Assembly: GCF_000165425.1 (NCBI RefSeq)
Contig: NW_001799189.1
Span: forward strand, 128,728 to 192,727
Direction of reading: 5' to 3'
DNA from: Paramecium tetraurelia
Taxonomy: Eukaryota > Ciliophora > Oligohymenophorea > Peniculida > Parameciidae
Length of the DNA stretch: 64,000 nt
A program made the position numbers and the translations under genes. The notes under the pieces were generated by a model. It was not told where the DNA came from. It ran no database searches and worked only from the letters and a program-made list of their open reading frames with translations. The first letter of the stretch is position 1, and each line of letters begins with the position of its first letter. Shown here in pieces: positions 38,148-49,658 of this stretch.

Positions 38148-38558
38148 TTTGAATAATATTTATGAAAATATTAAACAAAAGCTATCATATAGGGGAGTTT
38201 TGAAACAAAAAAATATACTTTTTGCTTATAAATGATTAATTTTATCATATTATTCCTTAGATGAATTTATACTCATCCTAAATTAATCTATGAAATGAGT
38301 TTCGAAGAAATGATAGTATAAAAAAGAATCATGCTCTATATATTAGGGGATGAAAATAATTTCTTATCACTAAATATTCAAAGTTTGCTCATAAAAATAA
38401 TTATTTATGTCATAATTTCTTTACTCCTTATAAGTAGTTTTAAAAGTCGTTTTATGATGATATGATATTTTCTATGTTACTTTTAATGATTTTTGACCTT
38501 CTTTAGAAGAGAATCTGCTTTTTTTCGTTCGTTTGTTAAAAATTTTCATATTGTGTAA
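38148..38558. other. Convergent intergenic region
   Basis: About 410 bp of AT-rich DNA between the 312-aa gene (+) and a small minus gene. I see no coding sequence or structured RNA. Confidence 0.4.
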
Positions 38559-38834
38559 TCAATCTCTTAAACTAGATATTAATGCTAATTACACTTTTTA
38601 TTAGTCAATAATATTAGATTTGTTTTCTTATAACAATTCTATTGCTTCATTAAGCAATTCAACTAAAGACATCTCTCTCCAACTATTTAAAGGTACATTA
38701 ATTGATCTGTCAACCTTTTTGGTCTTTGTTTCAGTTAAGTAGATAGATGTATTTGATTCTTTTTAAGAGGTTTCTGACGGAAAGTTGAATGATTTGCCAA
38801 AACTTGATGATCTTTTAGGGGCTGATTAATTCAT
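38559..38834 (-). CDS. Small hypothetical protein, 91 aa
   Basis: Intronless open frame reading MNQSAPKRSSSFGKSFNF, a Ser/Thr/Lys-rich half, then an amphipathic helix around SWREMSLVELLNEAIELLQ and a short end (LALISSLRD). The composition is protein-like and contains four TAA/TAG glutamines. No family recognised. The helix could be an interaction peptide. A downstream exon cannot be excluded. Confidence 0.55.
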
Positions 38835-39710
38835 GTTTAACAGATAAATTTTTAATAGAAAACAATAAAAATATTACAATTGAACTAATGATTAAATAGA
38901 AAATGTTTAATAAATAAAAATCATATACTAATGTGTATAGATATAACAATAATTTAAACCAACAATTTTAAAATATAACATTTAATAATTTTGAAATTAT
39001 GTAGCTCTAACTATTCGTAGAGATAATAGATTAGTTTTATTTGAAAAGAACGATATAGAAAAATTGAACCAGACATATTTTTCTTTTTCATCTATTAATA
39101 TTCTTAATTTTGACGAAGGTTTTCATAACCTTATATGTTTTTAAGGAAAAATTGTACTAAAATACCTAATTTTGATTATTCTTTTAAAAATATATTACTA
39201 AAGAAGCCAAAGTTATAGAAATTATCTCATCCTATTAAATTAATCGCTTAAAATATTGGATTGTACAATAAAAATAATACAATATCATTTTTCCATCATT
39301 TGCTATTGATATTGCTTGTAATCGCTTTTAGATTTTATCTAGCATATTATTTGGGAAAGAATACTCGTTATTTAAAGATTTCTTAATTTATCATCCAGTA
39401 CTTCTTAAACAGTAAATAAGAAAATTTGATAATTATAATTTTTACTTTTCTATATCATTAGATTGGAAATAAATGGAAGCCTAATCATATTATAATACGT
39501 TTATTCTGTGAATAATTGAATTTTTATTATAAATTAGGCTGGTTTTACAGATTTTATGAGGGCATTTTATTAATTGTAAAAATTAATATTAAAAATGGAT
39601 AAAAGTGTTGAATCTCTTTTTACGTCAGATTTTTGGAGATAAGTGAATCAATAATATTTTATGGTAGAAACACCAATCTCGTTGAGTGTTTAAAAAAAAT
39701 TATACAAAAA
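38835..39710. other. Large AT-rich gap
   Basis: About 880 bp, the longest gap without a supported gene. A + frame around 39063-39310 stays open for about 80 codons and another short one precedes it, but the sequence is Ile/Leu/Tyr/Lys-heavy as expected from AT-rich noncoding DNA and has no motif. No RNA gene recognised. Confidence 0.4.
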
Positions 39711-41304
39711 ATGTAGGTGTTAATGTTAGTTTTAGCTTCTCATCTTGTAAGTATATAAACTTAAGGATTGATAGAAAAAATATTGAAACCTTCGAAAAAA
39801 AATAGATCCCAGGTTCAAAAGTTAAATGACAATAACTTGAGGATGCATTTAAGTTTAATGTTAATGTAAAGAGAAAAATCATTCGAGCCAATTCAAGAAT
39901 TAATTGATGATATGATTGATAAGATTTGCGAGTAAGAATTAAGAGACGGCTTGGTATCAAATAAGGCGTTGCTCAAAAATATGCATTAATTACCTTTAGA
40001 AAAATAAATGGAGATTTTATAATAAGAAGCGCAAATATTATAATGTATACAGCAATAGATAGATTGGCCTGATCAATTGGAATAAGTGATAATGGAATTG
40101 GAAGATGATTTGATCAGAGTTTAAGACAAGAATATCAAATAACTTAATAAGTAAGTTTTTTCTTAAGTTTTAGTCTTGCAGGACATTTGGAAGAAATCAA
40201 TAAATAACTACTATATGAATATACAATTAAACAAATAAGTTAATTTACATTAAGAATTTCAAGAAACCGAGTTCAACATCAATAGAATGAATTAGAGAAT
40301 CTAGAAAAATTGATCATACATTATTAAGATTATTAAGCAGCTGAGTCAATGGGAAAGGCCATTTATAATCCAGAAAGTAAAAATTTATACAAATCAATAG
40401 CAAACCTTGTGACTGTTACTTTCGATTCATTTTTAAGCAGAACTCCAATAGATTTAAAACTGGATTAATTTCAAAATTTCTAAAGACTTCGAGAAGTGCA
40501 ATTAGAGTTAAGCGTTTAGTAATAGGAAATATAAGAAGAGGCATAAACTATGGTTTCGATTCAAACTGAAATGTGTCATAGTTGTAGATAAATGATAGAA
40601 ATAACCAATTTATAATAATGTAAATACAATCATGTAAATATGAATTTACATTAATACAATGAGGAAATACTGATCTAATAGAGATATGCAATTACATAAA
40701 AATAAATGCAATAATTCTACATAGATCTTTATTCTGCTAATTATATTATAGAAAGTAAATACAAATATTTATTATAAGATAATTAAATCCAGTGTTAAAA
40801 ATATTTTTGTTTTAAATGCTTGAAGTATGAATTTGATTAATATGATATTTCTGAGCCCAACTGGATTTGTCCTTTATGCAAGGTATGCAATTTATGCTAT
40901 TTAAGGGATTATGCACATGTATTAGATGCTAAAGAACTGATTCTATTTACAAATTAAAGAGAACCTTTTTGGAGATTGGAGGTAACTTAGATACCATGTA
41001 TTAATAATCAATCTTTGAGATGTTAGTTGAAAACAAAAGAAAACTAATTTAAAATATTCCATTAGATTTCATAAATATTTAAAAATTGCAATCAGAAAAT
41101 GAAGAGACACTTACTCCAAAAGGTTTATGTTAGAACAAGAATAGGATAAATAAAAAGATCAAAAAAAAGAAGAGCAGTGAAACTACAATAGTTGGAAAAA
41201 CATAATCATTGATTATGGATACATCTTCATCATCAATTAAAATCAAGAAAATAAAGGAATATAAGCGACTTATTCCTAATGAAAGTACTATTTTTTTATA
41301 ATGA
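39711..41304 (+). CDS. CDCA7-type (zf-4CXXC_R1) zinc-finger protein
   Basis: 515 aa with two 23-nt introns; removing both gives an exact frame. The N-terminal 250 residues are helical with coiled-coil stretches (FEPIQELIDDMIDKICEQ, LEKQMEILQQEAQILQC). The zinc domain near residues 295-405 reads CHSCRQMIEI...C, then CQKYFCFKCLKYEFDQ, then EPNWICPLCKGLCTCIRCQR: the CxxCRQ start and NWxCPxCxGxCxCxxC end are the signature of the CDCA7 4CXXC domain. CDCA7 recruits the HELLS remodeller to heterochromatin and recognises hemimethylated CpG in animals and plants. A basic Ser/Lys tail follows (KKIKKKKSS). The intron after CPLCK is decisive: without it the last two Cys pairs are lost. The start may also be 39723 or 39850. 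Confidence 0.82.
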
Positions 41305-41359
41305 TCTATATTAATCTTTATTGCTAACATTATAAATTCAGTAAATAAATCAATATGAT

Positions 41360-43608
41360 TCAGATTTCTGTTAATAAATTATCAATCTTCTACATTGACT
41401 ACTGTCCAATTTTGGAGAACTAAGAGTTGTTAATTTGCTAAGGTACTCCATTGAAATTTTACGCAACGTATGGATTTTAATATTATTACATGTATTAAGA
41501 CGCTTAAAAATTTATTGGGGGAGGACTCTGAGAATATATGGGAACTTGATTCTGATGTTGAATGGGCAAGTTTTAATTTTATTACTGTAAGTAATTTTAT
41601 TACTATTGAGAGTAATTATAGTAATTATGATACTATCCATAGATATAAGGATCTATATAATCTAAAATATCCTTCTTCATGTTCGATATCATTAGCTCTT
41701 ATTTTTTTATTAATTGCTCTTCTAATTGTTTTAATTCTAGTTATCTCTACTCATTTTTTTTTCTTTCTTTTTCTTCTTTTTCTTCCTTTTTCTTTTATAA
41801 GCTCTTTTCATCCAGCATGTATTATTGCTAGTATGGATTAAAGTTCTGCATATAAGGTACAAATGTTTATGGTTATTATAGAGGGTAACCAGAAGGATTA
41901 TAGAATATTTAATTATTTAAGTGTTGAGGTTCCCTTGGCGGCATACCTTAAAAATTATAACCTTGCGGTGCTCTATGATTTAAGGTAAAGACTCTATCTT
42001 GTAATTCTTTAAGTCTTCTATCAAATTAGTATTACCCAAAATCAACTCCTAATGACATTAAAATAAGTTATTAAAATTAACAATTACAAATTATAAGAAT
42101 AAATTAATCAATTTAAGTATTTTGATAAGCATCGCTCCAATCGAGTAGCTGCATGTATAAAGTGTAATTCTATAATAAAACTAAAAAAGTACTTTCATAA
42201 GTTCTCCTTTGACCTTCTACTTTCATTCTCTATACAGTATATTCATCGGGATTATCTAGAAGTTTTGAATAATCCAACCATAAGAATTTAGGCCAGATAG
42301 TAATATTTCCTTCGTACTTTTGTATCAATAAATTAGACATTCTACACACCATTTTAGGCAGAAATCCTATACTCATAATTTACTGAATTCGGTATTTAAT
42401 TTCCCCTAAAATAAATTGCACTAATTTATCAGTAATCTTATGAATAATAGTATGGTCACTTCGATGAGATGTAAGAAAGGGGAAAACCCAAGGATTAGTT
42501 TGTGATACAATTGTATAATTGATGTTAAATTGTTCAGCCAATTATTACATAGGCAGATCTGCACTTATTGATCCATCTACATATTTGATTTCACCTTCAA
42601 AGATTTCCCCTTCTTCATTTTTATAGTATAAATGAGAGGCTCCATAAACTCCAGGTAGAGAGCAAGAACAACAAACTGCTGACCACACTATTACATTAGG
42701 AGAGTTAATATAATTAAGCAAGCAATCAGATGATGAACAATCCTTTCCAGTAACCATAATGTTCATAATTCTTCCTGTATTCTTATATGCTTCCAAAAAT
42801 GTGACATCTCCATAAGCTTTCTGTAAAAATTACTTCATTTGTTCCTTCTCTAACATGTAACCTTTTGTTAACAATCTACTTAACTTGTCTAGAATGTCAA
42901 ATTAGGTTTTTTGTTCAAACATGGAGTAATCATAATATTTTGGTTAAAAAATTGTTTGAATATCTGTTGCTGTTCCTACTAAACTGACTAATATAGCCCC
43001 TGCTGAACTACCAGTCATAACTTTAGGTAAAATATGCTGTTTATCCAAAATATTAGCTATTCCACAACTATACAATCCCATGATTGCTCCACCTGAAAAT
43101 AACAATGCAGTTTGACCAATGGCCTTTTGTAATTCTTGGAAAAATTGAGTTTTATTTGGAAATTCAGAGTTAAAAAGAAATTCTAAACATTTTTCATATT
43201 CCTAAGAATAGTTTAAGAATAATTTACTTCTTAAAATTCTTCTATTAAATTCTTTGTTTTTGTGAAAGCGTGAGAATAGAGTTTTGGATTGAGAATATTC
43301 CCTATATTTCTATTGGCATTTTATCTAAGCAGCTAGCAAATTAGAGGGATATTCTTTTCCTATTTTGCCATTCTCAACTTTTGACTCAAACTCTTAATGT
43401 ATTTGTATTGATATAAATTGGATTCCTCCTTTTATAACCACTACTATATATAATCTTATTAATCGTGTTCCTTCACTAATTACTGCCATTTCTCATAGTT
43501 CTCTTCTTTTTCGATTATTCTTAAAAACTTTTATCTTGCACGATTCTTTTCAAAAAGCATGGTGACACATTCCAGAAGATACTTGATTAGTTTAAAGATG
43601 ATGTTCAT
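41360..43608 (-). CDS. Patatin-like phospholipase/lipase with Pro/Gln-rich coiled tail
   Basis: 740 aa with one 26-nt intron; the total is an exact frame. The N-terminal helical region (YEKWQQLVKEHD) is the SDP1/TGL-type lead-in. The catalytic core has the oxyanion loop LLFSGGAIMG, nucleophile elbow MTGSSAGA (Ser in GxSxG) and the catalytic Asp in YVDGSISADLP. Enzymes of this branch hydrolyse triacylglycerol or phospholipids on lipid droplets. The frame continues without any TGA into a tail of about 230 residues: FDRRLKELQDRV, Pro/Gln/Tyr-rich stretches (PPREPQHLNNQ, VPIYSQSPPP), and a Lys/Glu coiled segment. The tail could instead be a separate gene starting at 42058 (MSLGVDFG). The hydrophobic + strand ORF at 41470-41841 is its antisense shadow. 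Confidence 0.85.
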
Positions 43609-43871
43609 TATATTAAATAATGGTTATTGGATAATCAATTATTGTGGTTTAAAACTTAATTTTATAATATTGTATATGATAATCTTATTTTAAATATTTG
43701 ATGACATTCAAGATTATTAATTTAAATATTTATATAAAACTAGGTTTTAGATGTACAGGACATTAATGCTATAAAGCAAATGAGAAGTATAATAAAAATG
43801 GAAATACTTCTAGATATCAAATTAAAATCTATATAAAATATTAATTACCCGTTTTTTATTATATTAAATAG

Positions 43872-45436
43872 ATGAAATAAATAGTGCTTTTTGCATTGTT
43901 GGCATGTGTTGTTCTCACACATAATGATATTAAGCATGTGCAAGAATTACTTTTTGAACTGAAGGAGGAAATTCATGAACAAATCGTAGCTTTAGATGCT
44001 GAATGGGTGTTGTAATAGAAAGTATTGATTATTAAATATGATAAAGATGAAATAAGCAAGCATTTAGGCATTAAGATAAACAAAGACTGATCAAGAGGCT
44101 GATTGTGATAGAAGAGATGAGAATGTAATCAATAAAAAAACAGAAATCTAAGAAATGTCTGATTTAATTGCATGGATTGAACACAGAATTCACGTCAATA
44201 ACAATAGAATTCAAACTATTGAAGATCTATAATGTAGACAATCTTTGAACTTTGTTGACACTATCAGAGATGACAAAATTTCATTAACAGTCTCAGTATT
44301 TGTTAAGGAATAACTTGAAAAAATTGTATCTGAAGGCACCTCATTTGCATAAAAATCATAAGCTATGAAAAATATCCTCTCATTCCTTTAAGACATAAAG
44401 GAGTAGAAATATGAATTTTTGGAATTGACAAGAACAATGGAAATTGAAAGAGAGGAAAATCCTAATATGATTGAAACACATATGGGTCCAATTGAAATGA
44501 AGAAGTTCTAAGAAGTTAGAAACGAAATCTTAGCAGTTTTGGATGAATTAGAGGCTCATATCAATTCTCATATTCCAGTTGCACAAGCTGATATGATCAG
44601 AGTTGGATTAGCTTATCTTGAATGGAAGTAAAGAATCCTCAAAGAAAATGAATTCTTTGAATAAAAGATTGTTGAATTAGGAAAACAATTAGTATATTAA
44701 ATTTATCTAACATTCTTAGGAAAACTTACGTGACTAATTGCTCGCTTTAGAATACAGTGCTCAACAATGCAGAGAAAGAGTAAAAGACATTGAAAGAGCT
44801 GTTGAAGTAGCAAAAAATGATGGTGTACTAGCTTATAATGATTATGTTGATGAACATCAAAGATTACTTAAACAATTAGCTATCTTCGCATAATTATATG
44901 AATTATATGATAAAGAAATTGACAACAAAACAACCGATGAAGAAAAAGAAGCATTGACAGTAATAATTTAACATTATCAATTAGCAAGAAAGAAATGATC
45001 ACATAATAGTTGGTGGAGATAAGAATTCATTACCTCCTTAATATAGAGACGAACCAGAGGAACCCCATATTTTAGGTGCAGACGAGAGTTCCCTACCTCC
45101 TTAATACAGAGATGAGCCAGAAGAACCTCTTATTGTGGGTGGTGACTCAAGCTCATTACCTCCTGAACATAGAGAAGAATCAGAAGAGGATATACACATT
45201 GTTGGAGGAGACTCAAGCTCATTGCCTCCTGAATACTAAGAACCTGTAGAAGTTCCTCAATTAGAAGAAACAGAAGATTAAGAATAAGTAATTTTGTTTC
45301 TTATATCCAGTTATTGATCAAAAAAGGTCCTTTAAAACTCAGAGAAATTGAAACAGCACCATCATACAAGAGATCCGATTTCATTTTACTCTAAATGAAA
45401 TAAAGAAAGACAGAATAGGATGAAGTAATTTTATGA
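43872..45436 (+). CDS. Trichocyst-matrix/GRL-like secretory protein with tandem-repeat tail
   Basis: 487 aa with four introns (25, 28, 25 and 23 nt) that restore an exact frame. Signal peptide MKQIVLFALLACVVLT, then helical Glu/Gln/Lys-rich sequence with the family pattern of an acidic helix followed by AWIEHRIHVNNNRIQ and a conserved Cys then NFVDTIRD. This resembles Tetrahymena granule-lattice and Paramecium trichocyst-matrix proteins, which are proteolytically processed and crystallise in dense-core secretory granules for calcium-triggered exocytosis. The C-terminal 110 residues differ: four tandem copies of a 21-22-residue unit IVGGDSSSLPPEYREEPEEP, then an acidic end. If the last intron is not used, the protein stops at 45317, losing 38 basic residues. 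Confidence 0.8.
45006..45260 (+). repeat. Four tandem 63-66-bp coding repeats
   Basis: Units begin IVGGDKNSLPPQYR, ILGADESSLPPQYR, IVGGDSSSLPPEHR and IVGGDSSSLPPEYQ and are separated by acidic linkers (DEPEEP, DEPEEP, EESEED, EPVEVP). Copies are similar at the nucleotide level, indicating recent expansion. They form the C-terminal tail of the trichocyst-matrix-like protein. Confidence 0.85.
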
Positions 45437-45557
45437 TGATTTCCAATACCAATCATTATATAAATTAATTTGAATAATTTATCATAGAATTTAGTTCTTA
45501 GTTTGGCTATAAATATTTATCATGAAACTATATAGAATCACAAAAAAAGTAAAGTAA

Positions 45558-48556
45558 TCAGTTTCTTTTAAATGGCTTTTTTTGGCTCTCAGTAAATGTC
45601 AACTTCATTCGGCTTAGCTTTTCCTTTTATTATTATATTTCTAATCTTAAATCTTCTATTGTTTTATCCGTATTATCAATCTAAATCACTGTTTTATTTG
45701 GTGTTTTTATACCTGTATTAATATTAGGGCTTCCAAAGCTTTAAGATTTATTGCCTCAATAATAATATTAAATATTACTCAATTATGTAGTTTATCTATT
45801 TTAAATGGGTGATTTTTATATATTTCTATTTGGAGATTAAGATTTCATTTTGGTAGGCTGTTAAATGATATTTTCTAGTTGAGTGATTTACAATTAGTAA
45901 TCCTATTAAATTGAATCAACTTTTTTTTCTTATCTAAGTTTGAGCTCTTAGTATCTCTATTCAAAATATTATCTCTCCTTATTCATTGTATATTCAGAGA
46001 ACTGCTACTAAGATATTCTAAAATATTATGATAAAAATACAATTCTTCTTATTATTCTTTAATAAGTTTATTTAAGTTCATCAATTCTAGTTCATAATTT
46101 TACTTTTATTCAATGAATAGTTATTCTTGTAATTACAACTGTTTTTAGAACTCTTCATTTTCTTTATTAAGTAATGAAATTTGAGTTTTAAATTCGTTAT
46201 CATTAGCTTTAGACATTATCAATTATTCTATTTACTATTATTTTTATTTTAATTTAATTTAGCCTTCTTCATAAATTAATTATTCTGATTGCTTAAATTG
46301 TTTCTTTAAATTATCTAATTTTTTTTCCATTTCTAAGTTCAATTACTCAATTTCAAATTATTTATCATTTTCTATCATCTACAATTTATTTTCTGTTATC
46401 ATCAATTATTTTTTATAAAGATTTTGCATTATTAATTTACAATCACTTTCTAATTACTTATATTTATTTATGAGTGTATTCTTTAATTCTATTAGTTAGA
46501 TGGTTGTCAATTCCTTTTATCTACTTACAGTTCTAATTATTCTCTATTTTAGAGTTTTTTATTTAAATTTATATTCTTCAAGCTAAACTTATAATTGATT
46601 TTTTTCATGATTTAAAATACTGATTTGTTTTCCTATTTCATCACTCTACATTTTATCTTTCTTGATCATATCTTAAATCTCCTATTTGGCACATTCTAAT
46701 TAGTCATTATTTGATTCTAAATCTTAAATAATTTATTGATTTTAAATTTGTAAGAACTCTATTTAATTATTACTTTCAATTTGATCTTTTTACAATTCAA
46801 TAATAATTTTATTCTGCTCTTCAAATTTCAATTTAAATTCATTTCTTTATTTTCTATTCTCAGATTATTATTCTTATAATTAAGATTATATTTTGTTATT
46901 TTCTTCATTAAAATTATTTTGCAATAGCATTAATTTTTAATCTTTTTCTTATAATTCTATATTATGTAATTCTTCTTTCTTCTTAATTTCATCCAAACAT
47001 CGTTTAATATCATCCTTATGTTATCTCAATTTTTATTCTATTTCTTATCCTAATCTTTATAATGAGAATGATCCCTAAATTTAAATGTCTAATAGATGTT
47101 AGACATGTTATAAAAATTATTAATATTATTAGTTCTCCTTATCAATTTCAGCTATATAATCTTAGTTTTCTCTTATCGTGTTTAATGTTTATTCTTAAAA
47201 TATTTTAATATCATCCAATTCTGCCAATAAGGCTTTTAATTTTTAATCTTTTTTTGTGATATCCAATTCTAGATTTCTATTTTTATTCTCTAATTCCTAC
47301 TAGTCCTAAGTTTACTAATTTAATTCATCATTTAATTAATTAATTTCTTATTCAAGATTTTATTATTACCTTTACATTTTCTCCTGTTCCAAATTTTATT
47401 GATATAATTTATCTTTTAATATTTTGACTTCCTTAATAAGGTCTTAGATTTATTTATCTTTATCTATTACAACTTATTCAAAGGAAATGGTTAGATTTTC
47501 CTCTAGATTTAACTTTTCAACTAAGAATTATTGTTCCAAATCTTAAAATTATTTTGTATATTATTATTCCATCTATTTGAGATTTTATTTATGATTAGTT
47601 TATAATTAATTTAATTGATTTTCAGATTCTCTGATTAGTTCCTAAAATTCATCCAATTATTCTTATTAATATTACTAAATATTTTAAGCCTCTTTTAATC
47701 TATTTTTCAATTCATTAATTTTGTTATTACTTTTTTCTTTTAATTAATCAAGTAGTTCTTTTTACTTAGATAATTCTTGATGTTTTTTTGTCTTAAGTTT
47801 CTCAATTTCATTCTTATATAATTCTATTTCCTAATCCAATTAAATATTGAGATCCATTTACTGTTATGACTTTCTTTTCAATTCAGTCAATTCTTTTAAT
47901 GCACGTTCACATTCATTTTTAAAGTCTCTATTTTATCTATCTAACTATTGATTTTATTGGTTAAGAGAGTCATTTCTTGATCTCATATCATTTATATCGG
48001 AGTTTAATTGTTTATATCGTTAGTCACATTATTACAAATTTTCTTTGGTAAGTAAATTCTCTTTCAATAATTATTGTTCTTTGGATTGTAATTCCTTTAT
48101 TTGCTTATTGAACTTATCATTTTATTGTTAATATTTCTAATTTTGAAATTTAAATTTACTTGAAGTTATGTTTCTGAAGCTTCTAGCAAATCCTAAAGTT
48201 CCTAAATTTCTCTAATTTGTTATAATTGAAATTCTCTTTGCTTAGAATCAAACTCTTATATTATGGTCTCTTCCCTTTCCAAAAATTCTCGTTTTATCTA
48301 ATCATTCAGTGCCTATTCTTATCTTAATTCTGCTTATAAACGATGAATCTCATCTGTAAACTATTTGGAGAAGGCTTCAAGAGTGATTTCTTTGATTCTA
48401 TTAAACACTATGCTCTTGGAGTCCCTATTCGATTCAATAGCTTAGTCATGTAAAATCTTCGTTGAGATATCCAACAAGCACTCTAAGCAAACAATTTATA
48501 TGGATATTACATTCTAATTGAGATTGACTATTAAATAGTTTAGATGATGATAGCAT
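45558..48556 (-). CDS. Long coiled-coil protein (about 990 aa)
   Basis: After a short start (MLSSSKLFNSQSQLE) and a 28-nt intron, an ordered N-terminal helix (CLLDISTKILHDQAIESN, FNRIKEITLEAFSKQ) leads into about 850 residues of almost uninterrupted Leu/Glu/Gln/Lys/Asn heptads. The C-terminus has a Ser/Thr-rich segment (SFGSPNINTGIKTPNKT) and a final helix. The layout resembles golgin, centrosomal or basal-body rod proteins. No globular motif allows a name. Additional short introns are required since the coding length with one intron is not a multiple of three. It converges with the trichocyst-matrix-like gene. Confidence 0.72.
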
Positions 48557-48722
48557 GTTTAACGTATATATAAATATGAAAAAATTAATTGTTTTTTCAA
48601 TTAAGTATTCATTTTTAACATGCAAGCGAATTCGCATTAAGTTCCACCATCAACCAGCAGAAAATGATAATTAAAGCATATTTTAAGGTTGAGAATAAAT
48701 ATATAGAGCAGATAAATTAAAA

Positions 48723-49620
48723 ATGAAGATGTCAAATAGAGTTGATTTTTGTATAATAGTTAAGGATGCTATAATTTACTCTTTATTAAATGATTATCCT
48801 CTTAAATCTGACATATGATATTATTTTATCAGTTTTACACACTAATAAAATAATTTAAAAACATCATAAAACAAGAAATTTTATCTTTAGATTCATTAAA
48901 CAAGACTTTGTATATTGGATCGTCTTCAAAAAATTTGTAATAAAGGAGGAGTTGAAATTTAAACATTGTTTATTTAGCAACCTTTCCAATACTCTCCTCT
49001 ACCTTAAGCTATTTTGAAAAATATGGAGGAAATCAAATAGAATTTAAGAATATTAATGAGAATTGTCAAATTCATGATTATTAAATAAAAAGTAAGGATA
49101 GACAAATTCAAGCTCTTTTTTTTATACAGATGAAGACCCAAATTAAATTGAGATTAGAATCAAAGATTGATAAAAATTTTAGAATTTCTTTTGCTTTTTA
49201 TATAAGTTAATGCTACATTACAATTTCTGTATTCTGAATAATTGCCATCTATTCTTCTTAAACAAAAACAATTAGATTATAAAATAAGTTTGGGTGAAAT
49301 CGATCAACATAAACTTACATTTATTGAGTCATTCCATATTTATTTGAATACTTATTGAGAGGATTTATCAAGGAATCTCTTCAACAAAAAGATGATTTAT
49401 AAAATAACATTAAAAAGATTGAATAATAATACATGATGAGAATGACAAAGAAAGAAACTCAAATTTTAAAAATACCAACATGTTAAGATTAGTTATTTTA
49501 AGAATAAATAATATTTGATTCAATATTTTAAATGTTATAAATTACAATGAAGATGCTAAAACAATTCTAAAGGATATAAGCTTTCCTTATATTTAGAAAA
49601 TACTCTTATCACTTTGAGTT
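48723..49620 (+). CDS. Probable gene with unresolved exons, coiled-coil C-terminus
   Basis: Several protein-like stretches occur in different + frames: TLYIGSSSKNL, EKYGGNQIEFKNINEN and LALFFIQMKTQIKLRLESK-like sequence, then QFLYSEQLPSILLKQKQLDY, and a coiled coil ESLQQKDDLQNNIKKIEQQY. A 32-nt intron convincingly joins KLTFIE to GFIKES. The other joins could not be made with GT...AG micro-introns, and TGA codons interrupt the frames. A globular head followed by a coiled stalk would resemble XRCC4/SAS-6-fold proteins, but this is only an impression. It may be a pseudogene. The boundaries are approximate; the alpha-mannosidase starts 39 bp later. Confidence 0.4.
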
Positions 49621-49658
49621 ATTTTATATTATAAAAATTAAATAAAAATCTTGTGACC

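Noticed and set aside
39063-39310. About 80-codon + frame in the 38.8-39.7 kb gap
   Set aside because: Ile/Leu/Tyr/Lys composition matches random AT-rich DNA in a one-stop code; no start, motif or flanking exon.
41750-41800. Apparent frameshift in a poly-A tract of the patatin tail
   Set aside because: On recount the tract has nine As, which keeps the frame through KERKKNEQRQ; no frameshift is needed.
41470-41841. A 123-aa + strand ORF with a long hydrophobic segment, first taken for a membrane protein
   Set aside because: The minus strand reads as the Pro/Gln/coiled tail of the patatin gene in one continuous frame ending at 41360, which is far more protein-like.
45600-48500. Hydrophobic or Ile/Leu-rich + strand frames over the long coiled-coil gene
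   Set aside because: Antisense shadows of heptad-rich Glu/Lys/Gln sequence.
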